A stretch of DNA of 64,000 nucleotides from Siphlonurus alternatus (GCA_949825025.1 OX463778.1:27213551-27277550), one strand, 5' to 3'; shown: positions 23,691 through 36,946, numbered from the stretch's first letter. Numbers and translations are program-made. Notes: generated from the letters alone by a model not told the origin.

Positions 23691-25369
23691 GGATTAATCT
23701 TGTCAATTGATTGAGAAATTGATGTCTCACAATCGGCACGCCTGAATGCAATAAGACTTGCAGGAGCTTTGAACTCGCCATCAAAAGGTGTGGCACAAAA
23801 ATTTTAAAGTGAATCTGTCTTATCAGTTTTGTGAAAACTGAGGTAAAAGTTAACATTGGCCTTATGGAGGAAAACCGGAAATGGAGCTGTTGTGAGAAAC
23901 CTACTATATAGATTGAATTTACTCATACCATAAGCGATTAAGAACATTCTCAATTTCTTACAATTTATTTCATTTGATTCCGTCGTACAAAATTATTCTT
24001 TGACGTCGAAGTAACTGAGATTCATCGTTAAAATAAAAAATAAAACTGAAATGTTTTGGCAACATAGTATATAATTATATAATATAAAACAGCATTTTAA
24101 AATGGAAACTGATATATGAACACAACATAATTTGTCTTTTAAAAGAGATAAATAACAACACTCCTTTCTCAGATCCTAAAGATATATTGAGTTAAGTTTG
24201 CCAAAGAAATTATTTTGTTTTCTCGCGCGGTGACGACTCCTCGTCGATTTAACATCACATCAGACTGCTGACACGACCTCTGGCGGAAGAGTGCCAAATT
24301 TCGTCGCTGCTATTTGGGTCGCCCTCCCTGAATCACCACACGCAACGTGAAGTTGGCCGCGGACCGCGTAGATCAGCGAGCGAGTCTTCATGTTGTCGCG
24401 TAAGGTGGCGGCGTTGACAGTTTTACAAAGGAATATTATTTAAATGTGATTTTAAGTCAATGAGTTTTGAGACAAGTTTGTTGTTTTCAAGCCAAGAAAC
24501 AAAAACTATTTGTTTTGATTTAAAGGTAATTTGTTTCGGGATAAGAACTGTTGTTATAGTTGTAAGACGTAGTTCAAGTGAAGTTCTTATGGCACTGACT
24601 TCAAGCACATCGCTCACACACATGAGAGGGGGGTGGGGGTGAGAAAAACGCAACAGGCGCTAAGCAGATTCCGTGCCGCGAGCTTGCGAGCTCCATATGG
24701 TGACGAGAGCATTGTTGCGTGTGTTATTGTTGCAGAAGTTCGCCAAGAACTGCTGGGCTGCCTGCCAATCATCAGAAACACCTAATCTTAGTACAAGTTA
24801 AACTGAGGAGTAGGTCCCACACATGTGCTAACCAGAACCATGTGTTTTGTAAAATGTCTTTGGAGGAAGCTGTGGTGCCAAATTTCCACATCTAACTATG
24901 GCTGGCTGTAGCACAAATTTTATATTAAAATTTTACTATGAGGAAAATGTTGTGTAAAAAGTTTCTAGACACAATATAACAGTAAGTAAACATGTTGTTT
25001 ACATGAATTTAAGTAGCCTCATTTTTTTTTCTCGTGTAGTTTCTACTTTAACAGATTATTATTGTCTCGTAAGGAAGATTTGTTAAAAAACTTGTTGAAA
25101 CTGAAATCATACCGTAAATGACGTCATATGTGGAGAAAAAAGTTCAACGGGTTTCATACATTAAAAAAATAAGAAATATGTAATTATTTATTTTATTAAT
25201 ATATGTATATACATGTTATACAAAAAAAAATCTGTAAAACAAATTTCTTTGCTTAAATTCTTCATTATTAGAATTTAGAACGCTTACTTAACATTATATT
25301 CCAACTGTTTAAACAGTACCTTTACAAAGAACAAACATGAACTACACAATATTTCATTAATCAAATTAC

Positions 25370-25370
<1 letters not shown>
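23691..25370. other. Intergenic DNA with one GC-richer patch
   Basis: The patch 24225-24420 is GC-richer and has an open minus-strand frame of about 55-60 codons with an internal ATG (at about 24391) ending in TGA. There is no acceptor before the upstream stop, and I do not recognise the product. The rest is AT-rich and featureless. Confidence 0.4.
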
Positions 25371-25445
<75 letters not shown>

Positions 25446-25465
25446 TGTATATATATATATATATT
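25371..25465. repeat. (TA)n microsatellite, interrupted once
   Basis: About 95 bases of alternating TA, broken by a ctg at about 25445-25447. It creates the tyrosine/isoleucine-repeat translation on the minus strand. Confidence 0.97.
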
Positions 25466-26151
25466 GCGATTTGCATACACTGTATACACTGCCTACCTAC
25501 GCACATCCCTGTATGTCTTTGTCCCTCGATCGAACGTGGAGAATCCGTTGTGCACGGGGGCGGCTGAGTGGGTGTGAATTCGCAAAAAAACGGGGGTGGC
25601 GCCAATGACCTTTGCCGCTTGTTACGTGAGCAGTGACAAGCGCCAGGAGATCAAACCCACGTGCGCAGGTCAAACGTCACCAGGGTAATCGAAGGAGGAA
25701 AGCCGAACAGCTAGCATACTGTAAAGAAAAGTAAAGTTGTAGCACTGTAAAGTTTTAGATGAAACATCAGCAGAAAATGCTGCATTATAAAATGCTCTTT
25801 TTCATCTTTAGCTTACCCCACTTAAACCATATTTTAATTGTAATTTAATATTCTTGTATGACTGGAAGAATCAAGTTGTGTCCTTTTCCCCTCGTAGCTC
25901 CACATCGCTCATCATAAACAGGTCTTTATTATCTATATTAGGAAAAAGTCTGCAGAGTTATTGGTTTATATCTAATTTGGTATGTCTCCCCACATTGACC
26001 AAACCGAGACGAGCTACCCCAGAAACACACAAAGTTTGACAACCCTGTAATGTATGCAACTTGTTTGACCTCTCGGTACGAGCGGTTGCATACATGTACG
26101 GGGAGGTTTACGTTCTCAAGTACACTGTATGTACAAGAAACGTCTAAATGG

Positions 26152-26297
26152 TAATGGGTGCGATTCACGAAGCAGTTAGCCAGGTTTCTGGTCACGTTTA
26201 ACTAAGTGGTTTAACACGTAAAACAGGTATAGTTAAACGTGGTTAAGCTAAAATTGGTTAGAAACCTAGCTAACTGCTTCGTGAATCGCACCCATTA
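26152..26297. mobile_element. MITE, GGG(T/A)GCGATTCACGAA family, copy 2
   Basis: TAATGGGTGCGATTCACGAA at the left matches the inverse at the right end (TTCGTGAATCGCACCCATTA). The outer arms of 29 bp (through gcagttagc) are perfect, and the pairing continues inward with gaps (aggtttct.gt and cacgtttaac). It belongs with 7449-7572 and is the better conserved copy. Confidence 0.85.
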
Positions 26298-27572
26298 AGT
26301 CCTTGCAAATATAAATTATTTAGAATATAACTCTGATCTTGGTTTGCTGTGACTTCAGCAATAACAACGACACTCCTCTCTGTATTTATGTGTCTTCCTT
26401 GTCGCCAGACGTTCATGAGCAGTCGTCGTCGCTGACCGGACGCCGTCGGGAGCTGCTGCTTTGGAGGTCGGCCAAATGTAAAACTGAACGCTGCCTCCCC
26501 CGAACGTAAACACGAGGGGAGACCGCCCGGCCGACTAGACAGGGTGGTGGAGGGACACGTCGAGACGCTCCCGATGACTGTCCGGAGTAAACAAAGAACT
26601 GTGTGGCAGGAGAATATTCATGTACAGTGGTTATCACAATAAATAGAACAACAAATAAGCAGAAAACAGTACGTAGGGCAGTTTGCTGATCATCATTTTG
26701 CTGTTGGTTTCTCACTCGATCATGCCAGCCAGTCAAATGCTAGATTTTATTTTGAGAGAGATAGACTAGAAGGCTGGCAAATAGGTGACTAAGATGATAC
26801 CAACAGTAAATCAATGATTAGCAAACTGCTATAATACTTTTAAATACAATGAATATTTTGTTGTTCTTTAATTTCTGATAACCACTGTACAGTGTTCACC
26901 ATGGAAAATGTTTCTGGACGCTAGATGGCACCATTGTTCAATCTAGATTTAAACTTTTGAATTTCGATCAGTAGGAACTAAAAAAAAAAAAATCTAATGA
27001 TGAGTTTCAATTCAGATAAACAAACCTAAGACTGATTGTCTGCATGGTGTTGATTTGTTTAAACATTTTGAATGAAAAATAGCAATGATATCACAGAACT
27101 TTGATCAAACTAGTGGAAATAAACGTGACATTCTGCTGTGTTCTATATCATTTCAATAAACAAACGAGTCAACGCTTTACAAACACAGATAGTTAACACA
27201 AATCTTTGTTATTTACATTCAAATACAATGAATACGTTTTTTTTTATATTAAAATGGTGATGAAAATGATGATTAATTTTATGAGGTTACAACATTAGTA
27301 CATCCCTTTTCATTTTAGATTGCAGAGTTTGATAGTTTTTCAAACGAGATTATCGGTGCTTCATACGGGGGCGGCAAAGTGTAAAACGACATGCAAATTG
27401 AAGCGAACTGCGCAACGAGACTACTCAACAGTGATACGCCGGTTACCAAACACAGGGGGGTTATTTAGCAGCAAACCGAATGGGGGAGGGGACAATGCAT
27501 TTTTGTATAATATGTGTCATCGGCATACAGATGTTAGTGTAGCGCACAGATTAGGAAGGGCTTCCCCTCCTT

Positions 27573-27581
<9 letters not shown>
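26298..27581. other. Intergenic DNA, GC-rich patch with unsupported open frame
   Basis: The minus-strand frame at 26413-26736 contains a convincing hydrophobic stretch (VFCLFVVLFIVITTV) and a GC-rich Arg/Ser/Pro tail, but it has only a TTG at its start and no in-frame ATG, so it would need to be an internal exon. A CTCF-like gctagatggcacc lies at 26920-26932. The remainder is AT-rich. Confidence 0.4.

Positions 27582-27624
<43 letters not shown>
27582..27624. repeat. (CT)n microsatellite
   Basis: An uninterrupted CT dinucleotide run of about 43 bases preceded by a run of C. It produces a Ser-Leu repeat in translation. Confidence 0.97.
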
Positions 27625-27628
<4 letters not shown>

Positions 27629-28304
27629 CAAACCAGAAGAGAGGGAAGTTATTAAATCAATGGTTGACTCATTATCCATGTATTCAAAGTTCATAATAAT
27701 AATCTTAAAAGCTAAAAAGCGTAACTATTATACAGCATTTTATAATACCCATATTATATAATAGCTTATTTAACTTTCACGTAAAAATTATACCACATAA
27801 TATTATTTTATTGTTTAATAATAATTTCCCAATTATAGCTTCAAAAGCTTTGTTAAATTGTTATTATGGTTTAATTGCTTGTAATTGTATAAATATTTTT
27901 TTTAACAATTTGATTACCTCTTTATGACTATATGAGAGCTATATCATTTAATTAATTTGAAAAAAAATATATTTTTTAATTTTAATTTTGAAATATTATA
28001 ACAAAATATATAGTTATAATGAATGCTGAAAATTAAAAAATTTATTTCAACGTGCTTGGTAAAATAATACCCTCAGTGTCTATAAAATGTAAGACGATTG
28101 ACGCTGCTGCCACCTATTGTTAAAGGAATTTTTTTATGGAATGGACTATACATTTTCACTAATTGTCATAAAATATTGCAGACGAAAAGGTTGCTGTTGG
28201 CAGTGCTGCCACCTAGTAGCAAGGAAAATTAATGTGCGTGGAAGTGATTACATTTTGCCAATGCCGCGGTGGCTTAGTATTGTGTGTGTAAAGTGGGGGG
28301 AGAG
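27625..28304. other. Intergenic AT-rich DNA with two ctgccacct motifs
   Basis: No gene seen. Two ctgccaccta sequences (28107 and 28206) about 100 bases apart resemble CTCF sites. Confidence 0.4.
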
Positions 28305-28379
28305 CATATGAGGAGACATTGCCCCCGCCGCGTACGTTGGAGGGTGTAGTTAGCGGCGGGGGCGGGGGGCGCTCATATG
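28305..28379. repeat. GC-rich inverted repeat with G-runs
   Basis: The outer pair CATATGAG/CTCATATG (28305-28312 and 28372-28379) and the inner pair GCCCCCGCCGC/GCGGCGGGGGC (28321-28331 and 28353-28363) enclose a loop of about 21 bases. The right half holds several G runs and may form a quadruplex. It has no gene assignment. Confidence 0.6.
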
Positions 28380-31300
28380 GGGGGATGATCCGACACTCGC
28401 GAGGGTGACGTCACAGCATTGTCCTCCAGAATGACAGCTGGGGTACAGTCATGGCCACGATAACAGAAAACTACAAGCCAGTTGATTAGCAATAATACAT
28501 ACCGGTTCAATCTACTTTTTTTTTTATTTATGTGGCACGTGGAGGAATAAATAATTAAAATTTTCTTGAAATAACTACGTTAAATATAGAATAATGATCT
28601 ACATTAAATGGAAGAAGAAGTTTAAAACTAACAGACTCTTGTAAAAATATAAAACAAGAAGTAACAATTAATTTTATCAATTGAAATTTATAAATACGTA
28701 AATAGATTTGAATCAGTTAAATAATAAATGTCTTGAAATTTCAACTGTTGGTGGTAAATTTAAATATATTTACAACAAAGTCTCGGTAGATCGTGTTTGT
28801 AATGAGTCATCTCCATTGTCCTACGGCTCGAGATATCCTCGCTAATTGGGGGCGATTGTGCTGCAAGACACTGTGATGGGGGTGAGTACGATGGGAGAAT
28901 CACCCCCCGCCCCTTCAGCACGTGCTCAGAGGCGGCCCGCCACTCAGTAGAACCTTCGACATGACGACTTACCCCTGCTGCAACGATCTCAACAAACGAT
29001 GATGATTCAGTGCTTGTGAAGGGAGACCATCAGTGACATCATCAAATCATTCTACTCATGCACTTTCAATAGCTTTTCTTTTTCCTATGTGTACATGATA
29101 TTTAAGTGCTTAAAATAATCACAGCTAATCGTTAAATAGGGGAAAGAAAAAGTTTATTCATCAACTTTACAACAATGTATTACCAAATAATAAACAAACA
29201 TATTTTGGTATTGTAGAGAAAAAAAAAATCAGTGAATTTATAGTTACTTAAAAAAAATCTCTATAAAAGTTGATAAAGTTGGAGAGTAATGCCCTTTTCT
29301 CTTTAGGGACGTCAAGGAAGTTAGCAGTGACATTGCCGGGTCGCGGGCGGGGTTGGAACTGCCCACTTGTCATCAGAGGGTTGTCACATTACACCCACAT
29401 TCGATTGGTTGGTTGGTTGGTTGGTATTTTGGGGCAATTGTCACATTTTGGTCATGTATGCCCCCGTTCGATTGGAGCTAATCAAATAGCAGGCTTGGTA
29501 AAAAAATCAACAGATCCTTACTCGTAGGAGTTTGGAGGAAGGGAGGCGGGGGATATTTTAAAAGAGAAAATTATTGAATGATGATTATAATATCAATAAG
29601 AAAGTCAATAAAAGAACAGGAAAATCCGAGGTAAAATTCTAAGAATTTGTGTTTCTAAAACTGGCGACAAAACATAATGTGATTTGTAGAAAGAGTTTCA
29701 TTTTAAACATTTCCATTCTGCAGGTTGCAAACTTAAATAACTTGTCTATAAATGTCGAAACAAAAATCAAAATTGAAACAGAAACAGTGTAACAGAAAAT
29801 TTTTATATGAATTTTGCTCCATGTAATTGTGCAATAAAATTGTTGACCGTTGAGGCTCTCACAACTTCACGTCTGTCACTTGTTGAGTTGACGTCAACGC
29901 GAACTGACAAGAGGCTGACGTGAAAGGAGAACGTGGAGCCCAAGATTTCAGTTTTACCACCTGGCCGGCATATTATGGTTCTCAGAAGATGATAATCAGG
30001 TGGTCGTAAATAAATCATGTGTCCCATCTACAGAGCTGCCCATTTGAGAGAAAGTTCGAGCGTGACGTCAGCGAGCCTCCTCATTGTTGTGGGAGGCAGG
30101 CGGCCACTGTGACGTAACGCGTCGTCATGACAACGCCAAGACGCAGCCGCCTGACGTGGTGCTTACGTTGCTCTCGTCGTAGATTCACGAAATGACGTGA
30201 TCGCTGCCGCCAGACTCGTCACTTTTATGTCACCTCTTCATCGGTAAATACAAAAGTGACAAATCGCTCCTGACATCTTTACGGTTGTCTTTGCAGTTAA
30301 TGCAAAATCTAATATTCCTTGGCTCAAACTGTCATGTTAAAAACTTTCACACATAAATTTTCTTTTGCTTACAAAGTATACTACAATAATGTTCAATGTA
30401 ATCACTTAAATTTTTGCTCATTTTATGTCTTTTATGTCATTTTTTTCATTCGTGTTCGTTGAAAATTTTTCTTGGAAGATCTGAAATTATTCATAGCTCC
30501 TTTATATTTAAAATTTATATAGAATTAATGAGTTATTTATTGTTTAAAAGTAAAGCTTACCACAACCATAAGGCTCATCTTAACAAATACTTATAGCCTC
30601 AAGAAGATGAAGGCTCATTTAAGGGTCATTCACCTTTATCTCACTTGTTGAGTGCTGGTAACGTCGATATTGAGTACATAACAAAATGGATTTATGTAAA
30701 ATAGTTTAACAGAGTTGAACTTTTTGTCTGCATTTAACAATATTTATAAAAATTTAAAATATAAACTGGACATAAATAAATGTGACAAGCAATCTTTATT
30801 TCTACAATGTCAACTACGAGTCTTATCATTTGTTTATGTTAATTTTAAATTAAAAATTCTGTCATTATAGTGTAACGCATTAGTGTTTCGCGTGATAATT
30901 TTATCAGTGGCGCTGCACACGTTGCGTGAGGTTATATACCACTTGCTTGCAGCACGACAACGACGTGCTCGACAATTGTAAGTTTACTCAACGAGTCGGA
31001 AGCGGAAGTGATGGAAATAAAAGCTCTTGCCACGACATTTGCAAGGAGTTCATTTTAAGTATACGGAAAAAAAAATCTTTGTTCTTCCATCGGGAATCTT
31101 AAATTTGTTCAACTGTTTAGTTTGAATTATTTTTATATAGGGAAGATAAAAAATTATTATTTTACGTACAATTACGATGTATAAATGTAAAAAATATAAA
31201 GTTGATTTTATACCATGGGGATCGACGTTTACTGTTTGTGTATAATCCCATTCGAATATTTTTTTAACTGTTAATTACTTTTGGCTTAAGGCTTTTTTTT

Positions 31301-31414
31301 TTTAATACGCTTGCTGTCAATTCTTGTCTGTGTTTTTTGTTCTTGTTCTTTGTTTTTCTGTGTGATTTGAACAAATGAATGTAAAGAGCCTATTTATCTA
31401 GTTATAGACGATAG
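28380..31414. other. Intergenic DNA with a CpG-richer CRE-like cluster
   Basis: Contains the TGACGT cluster at 29888-30200, listed separately. A short (GGTT)n run lies at 29406-29423. The flanking sequence is AT-rich. No exon or RNA gene is supported. Confidence 0.4.
29888..30200. promoter_or_regulatory. Cluster of six CRE/ATF-like TGACGT sites
   Basis: TTGACGTCAA (29888), TGACGTGA (29917), TGACGTCA (30063), TGACGTAA (30110), TGACGTGG (30152) and TGACGTGA (30193) fall within 313 bases in a patch that is clearly GC- and CpG-richer than its surroundings. TGACGTCA is the established CREB/ATF site. The patch may be a promoter or enhancer of an unseen gene. No TATA box, exon or start codon can be tied to it. 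Confidence 0.35.
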
Positions 31415-31509
<95 letters not shown>

Positions 31510-31527
31510 TTCATATATTTATTTATT
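31415..31527. repeat. (TTTA)n microsatellite
   Basis: About 24 perfect TTTA units followed by a few imperfect ones. Confidence 0.97.
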
Positions 31528-31850
31528 GCAAAAATTTATAGTTTTGTCATTTTCACTCTTTAATTGATTTCAATATTTCGTTTCAATCTTTAAAAAAATA
31601 TGCCTGTACACAAGCTACAAGTATCCCTTTATTAAGTTTAATCCCATAGAACAAAATGCGAATATTAAATAAATATATTATTACATTCGTAAATAATTTT
31701 CTTTCATAATTTGATGAGTTTTAGATTTGAAACTACCTACTCACTGTCAAATCATTTTTCTTCTCATTGGCTAAGCCTGTAGAGTCAATCAAACGGCTAA
31801 TATAACGCAAACTTTAAGAGTCGAGAAGTTAATGCCGCTCTGATCTCACG

Positions 31851-31910
31851 CCTTGAGGCTAGGCAACTTGTCTAGCAGCGAAACAGAGCGGGTTGCATAT
31901 GTAGCAGGGG
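31851..31910 (-). repeat. Dispersed repeat gcaacccgctctgtt, copy 1
   Basis: On the minus strand this reads cccctgctacatatgcaacc, cgctctgtttcgctgctaga and then caagttgcctagcctcaagg. The same order of blocks is found on the plus strand at 38991-39046 and 55343-55402. About 60 bases are shared. It is probably a conserved part of a repeat family whose full extent is not visible here. A degenerate gctgaacaagttg also occurs just to the right, at about 31924. Confidence 0.65.
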
Positions 31911-32851
31911 CGCTTTGACTTTTCCATGCTGAACAAGTTGTGTCATGGCGAGATGATGCAGCAGGGTGGGCCTTTAAAAAGGTATAGAAATTGCCCTCTG
32001 TATATAGCATATTGGTGAACGATATAGTATCGTTTATAATACAGTTCACTCGACTATAATACATGAAGTTAAAATGCTCGGATTGTTCCACAACGGTTTA
32101 TTGATTTCACTCAACTAACAGAGCTATATAGTTTATATAGTTACGTATTACACCACTATATATATACCGTATTTACGTATTGTGTACACATACAGGGGCA
32201 TGTACTATATATTACTCTGCTATACTTCTCTCTCTCTCTCTCAATTAGCGTGCGTAGTCATGGAAACCATGACGAAGCGCCCGTCAACCCAGGGGACCGG
32301 TAGTAGCATCCTCTCTCTACAAGCCAGCGAGTGCTGGAGGATGACACCTCTGTCTGTCTCTCTGTCGCTAGCAAAACAGACTCTTTGTTTTAATTCCAAG
32401 CACGTCGTGTTATCATCAGTTACCCCTACTTTTCGTATTAAATGTTGAAAACCTCTAGAAATAATTTCTTTCTCTTCAACCCTTTCTTCTTAAAAAGTTA
32501 TAAGGCCAATCTTTATTATTTTTTTTTTGTCATCACCAAAAAGGTGTGAGATTTTTTCTTCTTCTTTTTTTATCGTCTGACGATTTAACTTATAACGTTA
32601 TATTATGAAGCAATCAAAATTGTAGTACAAATAAGGAATAAATTTTATCAAGTTTTTCTTACTGAATTCATTTTTAATTTTTATAGGAACGATTGAAATT
32701 TTGGTAATTATATGAATGATTGCCATATTGAATTGCTCTAATTGTTAAGTGATGAGTATTATATAATATTATTATAGCTTTGTTATAACAAAACATTGTG
32801 TAAACAAAAGAAAAGAGGGACGAATTTGGCGCTGTTAATGAGTTAGTCTAA

Positions 32852-33170
32852 TGGACAATTTGCATGACATTTTTTTATTACAGAAATAGATAGAGGGTAC
32901 CAAATTATGCTACTCTGAATTTTTTCAGATTTTTTTGAGAGCGGGAACTATTTTTAAAAAATTATTGAAAGTCAGTTTTATGACGTCACGGGCATTTAGC
33001 GCCTATCCTTTTCTTAAGGACAGACTCCTCGTGACGTCATAAAATTGACTTTGAATAATTTTTTTTAAAAATAGTTCCCGGTGTCTAAAAAATCTGAAAA
33101 AATTCAGAGTAGCATAACTTTGCACCCTCTATCCATTTCTGCAATAAAAAAATGTCATGCAAATTGTCCA
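32852..33170. mobile_element. Palindromic MITE, TGGACAATTTGCATGACA family, copy 1
   Basis: The arms of about 145 bp start TGGACAATTTGCATGACA and continue through tagagggt, gctactctgaatt, the gaactattttta-like stretch and tgacgtca. The centre is about 30 bases near 33010. The arms differ by a few substitutions and small gaps. A TSD cannot be fixed: AAT flanks both sides if the element starts at GGAC. A partial, diverged copy is at 36947-37160. Confidence 0.85.
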
Positions 33171-35021
33171 ATGCTGCTTGTTCAAATATCACAACAGGAT
33201 GCATAATATGTAATACTGTATGTATCACTAGGTATTTCAGGTATCTGAAAACCATGATAGTTCACTTGAGGCTGGCAGTGCATAGAAAGCATACTAAATA
33301 GTAATCAAATTAGCTCAGGTGTCTGCGAGCCCACATTGGCGTTACAAACTCGAGCAAGCAACACGTGCTCTTTTAGCGTCACGTAACTATGGTGACCTGG
33401 TGCTCAAATTATACTGCAAGCCACGTGCCGCTCATGTGACGTCATCCACATTTAAAACATTGACATTTACATTAAAATCATTATAGACGGTGAGGATTAC
33501 TCGTAAAATACAATGTCTGTTTATAATGATATAATATAAGTTAGAATGAAATAATATAGAATTTTATGTCCTGAACAATACGAGGATAATAATAATAAGT
33601 TTAAATAACCGTGAACAGCTGATTCAAACTTCCTTCAAAAGATGGAAGAATGCGGGGTTTGAGCAATTAATAAACACAATGCTATTGAAATGCTGTTGTC
33701 TATCGTTTCATCCTACCCAAGCTAATTCCATGCTATTATTATACAGCATTTACAGTGACACATTTAATGCGATTATAACTGCAGTTTTTCTCTAGTTGGG
33801 CTCCAGTATATGAGCAGCAAGCTGTCTACTACACCATCAGCATCGTGTTCTTACGGTCTCCATGGCAACGCACAAGAGCCACCAAGTGCTTGCACAGAGA
33901 TGGAGCGAGAGAAAGAAAAGAGAAGAAAAACTACTGCAAACTTTGTCCGCCTTTTTTTTCGATACTCTCTCTCTCTCTCTCCAACTCTCTCAATTGCTCC
34001 TCTACATTCGCTTCACAGATACTTCTTCACAAAGTTAACCATCTTCTATTCTTTTTCTTTCTACACTTCTAAATGTTTTCACGCAGCTTGAAATGCGCAC
34101 CAAACTATTTTCACCACCTGCTTCAAATGTTTTATGATTTATAAGACAAAATCGTTTATAGCATTTCAATGTCTATATATATTTCATAATCTTGAAATGT
34201 TATAACTATAGTATTATAATATCAAAAATTCTTTGTTAATAAATAAATTACTTAACATTCAAAATACTTCAATGTTCATTATTTATTAAAACTCCAAAAT
34301 TCCAGTCTATATTTAAATATTTTCTCATTAAGTCAACTAATTAAAAGGATATTTGGCACACCATTAAGTTAATTTTCAGCTTCTAATTGTGCTCCATAAT
34401 CAAGTCTAACTTCTTGCTTCCCATCAGGGCGAGAGGAATGATGATGTTTTTGATCTCGCATATCTGCAGTGACCCCCTCCCTCTTACGGCTGCCACAAGG
34501 GGTGGGGGTGAGACATAACGCCCGGACAGTGGCGCCCTCGCTTCCATCCCCCGCAGTCTCCGCAAACGAGGCACCATCTGTCATCCACTGGAAATGATAG
34601 GTTTGCTATTCTTTTGCATAAAGCTAAGCCACATCAACATATTTTCACATTTTGTATTTTGTACAGTTATCTCCTTAGAAAATTTCCCTTGCCAATAGAT
34701 ATGTTGAACAATATTTCAAAGCAACTGTCATGTATTTTCTGAATAACATTTTTGGGGTAATACATAATAGTTTACGGCTATATTATTTTAATAAAAAGAA
34801 AGATAAAAATAAAACAATGCAAATAAATAAAATAAAATATTTTATAGTAATATCATTGTATATAATGAACGATATTGTTATATAAATTTAACAGAGTATC
34901 CTACTTTGTTTGTCAAATTAGTAAGGTATTTTGTTGTTCAAATATTTTACTGCTGTATAGGAAGAGGTTTCATTAACATTGTAATCCGTTGTGATAGTGT
35001 TGGCATTGCATCATACATCAA

Positions 35022-35024
<3 letters not shown>
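33171..35024. other. Intergenic DNA with one exon-like minus-strand frame
   Basis: A minus-strand frame of 71 codons (34369-34584) starts at a true ATG three bases after an acceptor-like catttccag. It has non-background composition but no recognisable domain and no clear donor. A CT-rich tract lies at about 33967-34000. The rest is AT-rich. Confidence 0.4.

Positions 35025-35088
<64 letters not shown>
35025..35088. repeat. (GA)n microsatellite
   Basis: An uninterrupted GA run of about 64 bases. It makes an Arg-Glu repeat in the plus-strand frame that crosses it. Confidence 0.98.
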
Positions 35089-35093
<5 letters not shown>

Positions 35094-36946
35094 GGGGGCC
35101 CGGCGGGTTGCATAGCCTGGGGCGACTAGCTACTGGGGGGCGGCTGTGTGATCTGGTAACCAAATGAGCAGGAGGGAAAACTCACCGCGAGAGAGGGATG
35201 CTGCGAGAGATCAATACCACCTCCCCTACCTCCTGAACGTATTGTCACTTGAAGCGTCACATTCTGCCAGCATTCACCAGCGGCGGTCACTTGCTTGCTG
35301 GACAAACGTTTCAATCGCAAATATAAAATATGATCGTTTTATTGAAAATATGCTAACCAGTATGAAATGATATAAGATCATTTTACATATTGACCGCGGA
35401 TATTGATATTGAGTTTACTTAATATAATATGGACACTATTAAGCACTTTAAATCTTCGTTAGTAAAATATTGATATTTTGTTATATTTGAGATGAATAAA
35501 CGAGGATTCAAAGGCATTTCAAATAATATATTTAAAAATTCATTAAAAATAAAATAATATGTTTTAGTTATTATAATTTAGAAGGTTCTCCCAAGAAAAA
35601 AGCAGTAATAAAAACGTATGGAGAAATGAGAGAATAGAAAAGAGAGAGAGAGAAAGAGAGAGATGATAGAGAAGCATAAAAAGTGGGTGATAGGTTTAGG
35701 GGGAACAAAAGCTAGTGTGCAAACTACAGAGCAAACTTTTCCCGCCCTGTGCCTACTGTTGATGGCCTCTCTTTGTTGCTAGGTCGCTGCAGTCACACTA
35801 GAGCCAGCACATCAGAACAGTCCTGAATTATTCAAAATTGGATTGATTATCCATTTATCAAAGGAAGATGAGAAGCAATCGTAGTAAATCATGCTAAACG
35901 CCTCTAAATGTTACTGTCTCTTTTAATTAACTTCAATAGTTTTTAATGCAGGCAGAATAACGTGAAATAAATGTACTTTCATTTTATTATATACAAAATA
36001 AATTACATTAAGAGCCTGCTGAACCTTGTAGTCTATATTTCTGCAACTCTGGTCGATGGAGAATGTATGTCAAGCCACCATTGACAAAGTATAATTGTGT
36101 AGTGAACACAATTGTCAATGTTGCCTGATTTGTTATACAGCTGCAGCTAGAAGAGAAAAAGATGATTGCAATTTTCAAACAAAGTCTATTACAAAAAGTT
36201 CAAGTTTACCTTGCTTACAAAGATTACAAAAAGAGCAAGGGTAACTTTCGTGCTTTCCCGAGGTGTACACAGAACGTTAAGGACATCATACACCCACTGT
36301 TCGGGAATGTAGAAGAACTCGGTCAAGGTTTATTCATATGGGAGTTTTGTTTCACATTTTGTATCGTAAAATTGTTTGCCAAATTTGTTATTATATCATA
36401 ATTATAATATTTCAAACATTTTCATTATACTGAAAGGTTTTAAAATATATAATACAATGTATCAGCATTGAATAGCAAAATAATTCATGATAATATTTAA
36501 TGTGGATTTTTCCTGCGACTAAAATGAAAAATTAAAATATTAAAAAATAATATTTCAATTTCATAGGCTGATGTTTAGTAATTATACTGATTAGTTTTAA
36601 ATTTTGATTGTAAAATTAATGAGTCATATATATTGTTTACGACTAAATAAATTAAATTTCACAATTCTATTGAGGTATTTTGTGTTCATTTAAAACTAAA
36701 AGCATGTTTTAAATTTTCTAATAATAATCTCATGATAAATTAATTGAACTGCATAAAAATTGATGAAAATCATAATTTACCTTATAACCAATATATTATA
36801 ATTAAACATATTTAGTTGAAGGCATCGTATTCATCGCACTTCATGAGGTCACTGAAACTAGACATCAATCGACGACCAGCAGCTCGTTGAAGAGACTTGT
36901 CCTCGGAGGGACAGGTTTGCAGATTAACTGGCGAGCAATGTATTAT
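35089..36946. other. Intergenic AT-rich DNA, nothing supported
   Basis: A short GA-rich stretch at about 35640-35662. No supported exon. The 79-codon frame at 36162-36401 is AT-background and has no recognisable domain. Confidence 0.45.

Noticed and set aside
24248..24421. Minus-strand GC-richer frame with internal ATG
   Set aside because: No acceptor after the upstream stop, a short length and no recognisable family.
25366..25605. Minus-strand frame ending in an Ile-Tyr repeat
   Set aside because: It runs through the (TA)n microsatellite; the remainder has no domain.
26413..26736. Minus-strand 107-codon frame with a hydrophobic segment
   Set aside because: Its first codon is TTG, it has no in-frame ATG, and no convincing splice context was found, so it is not called as a gene.
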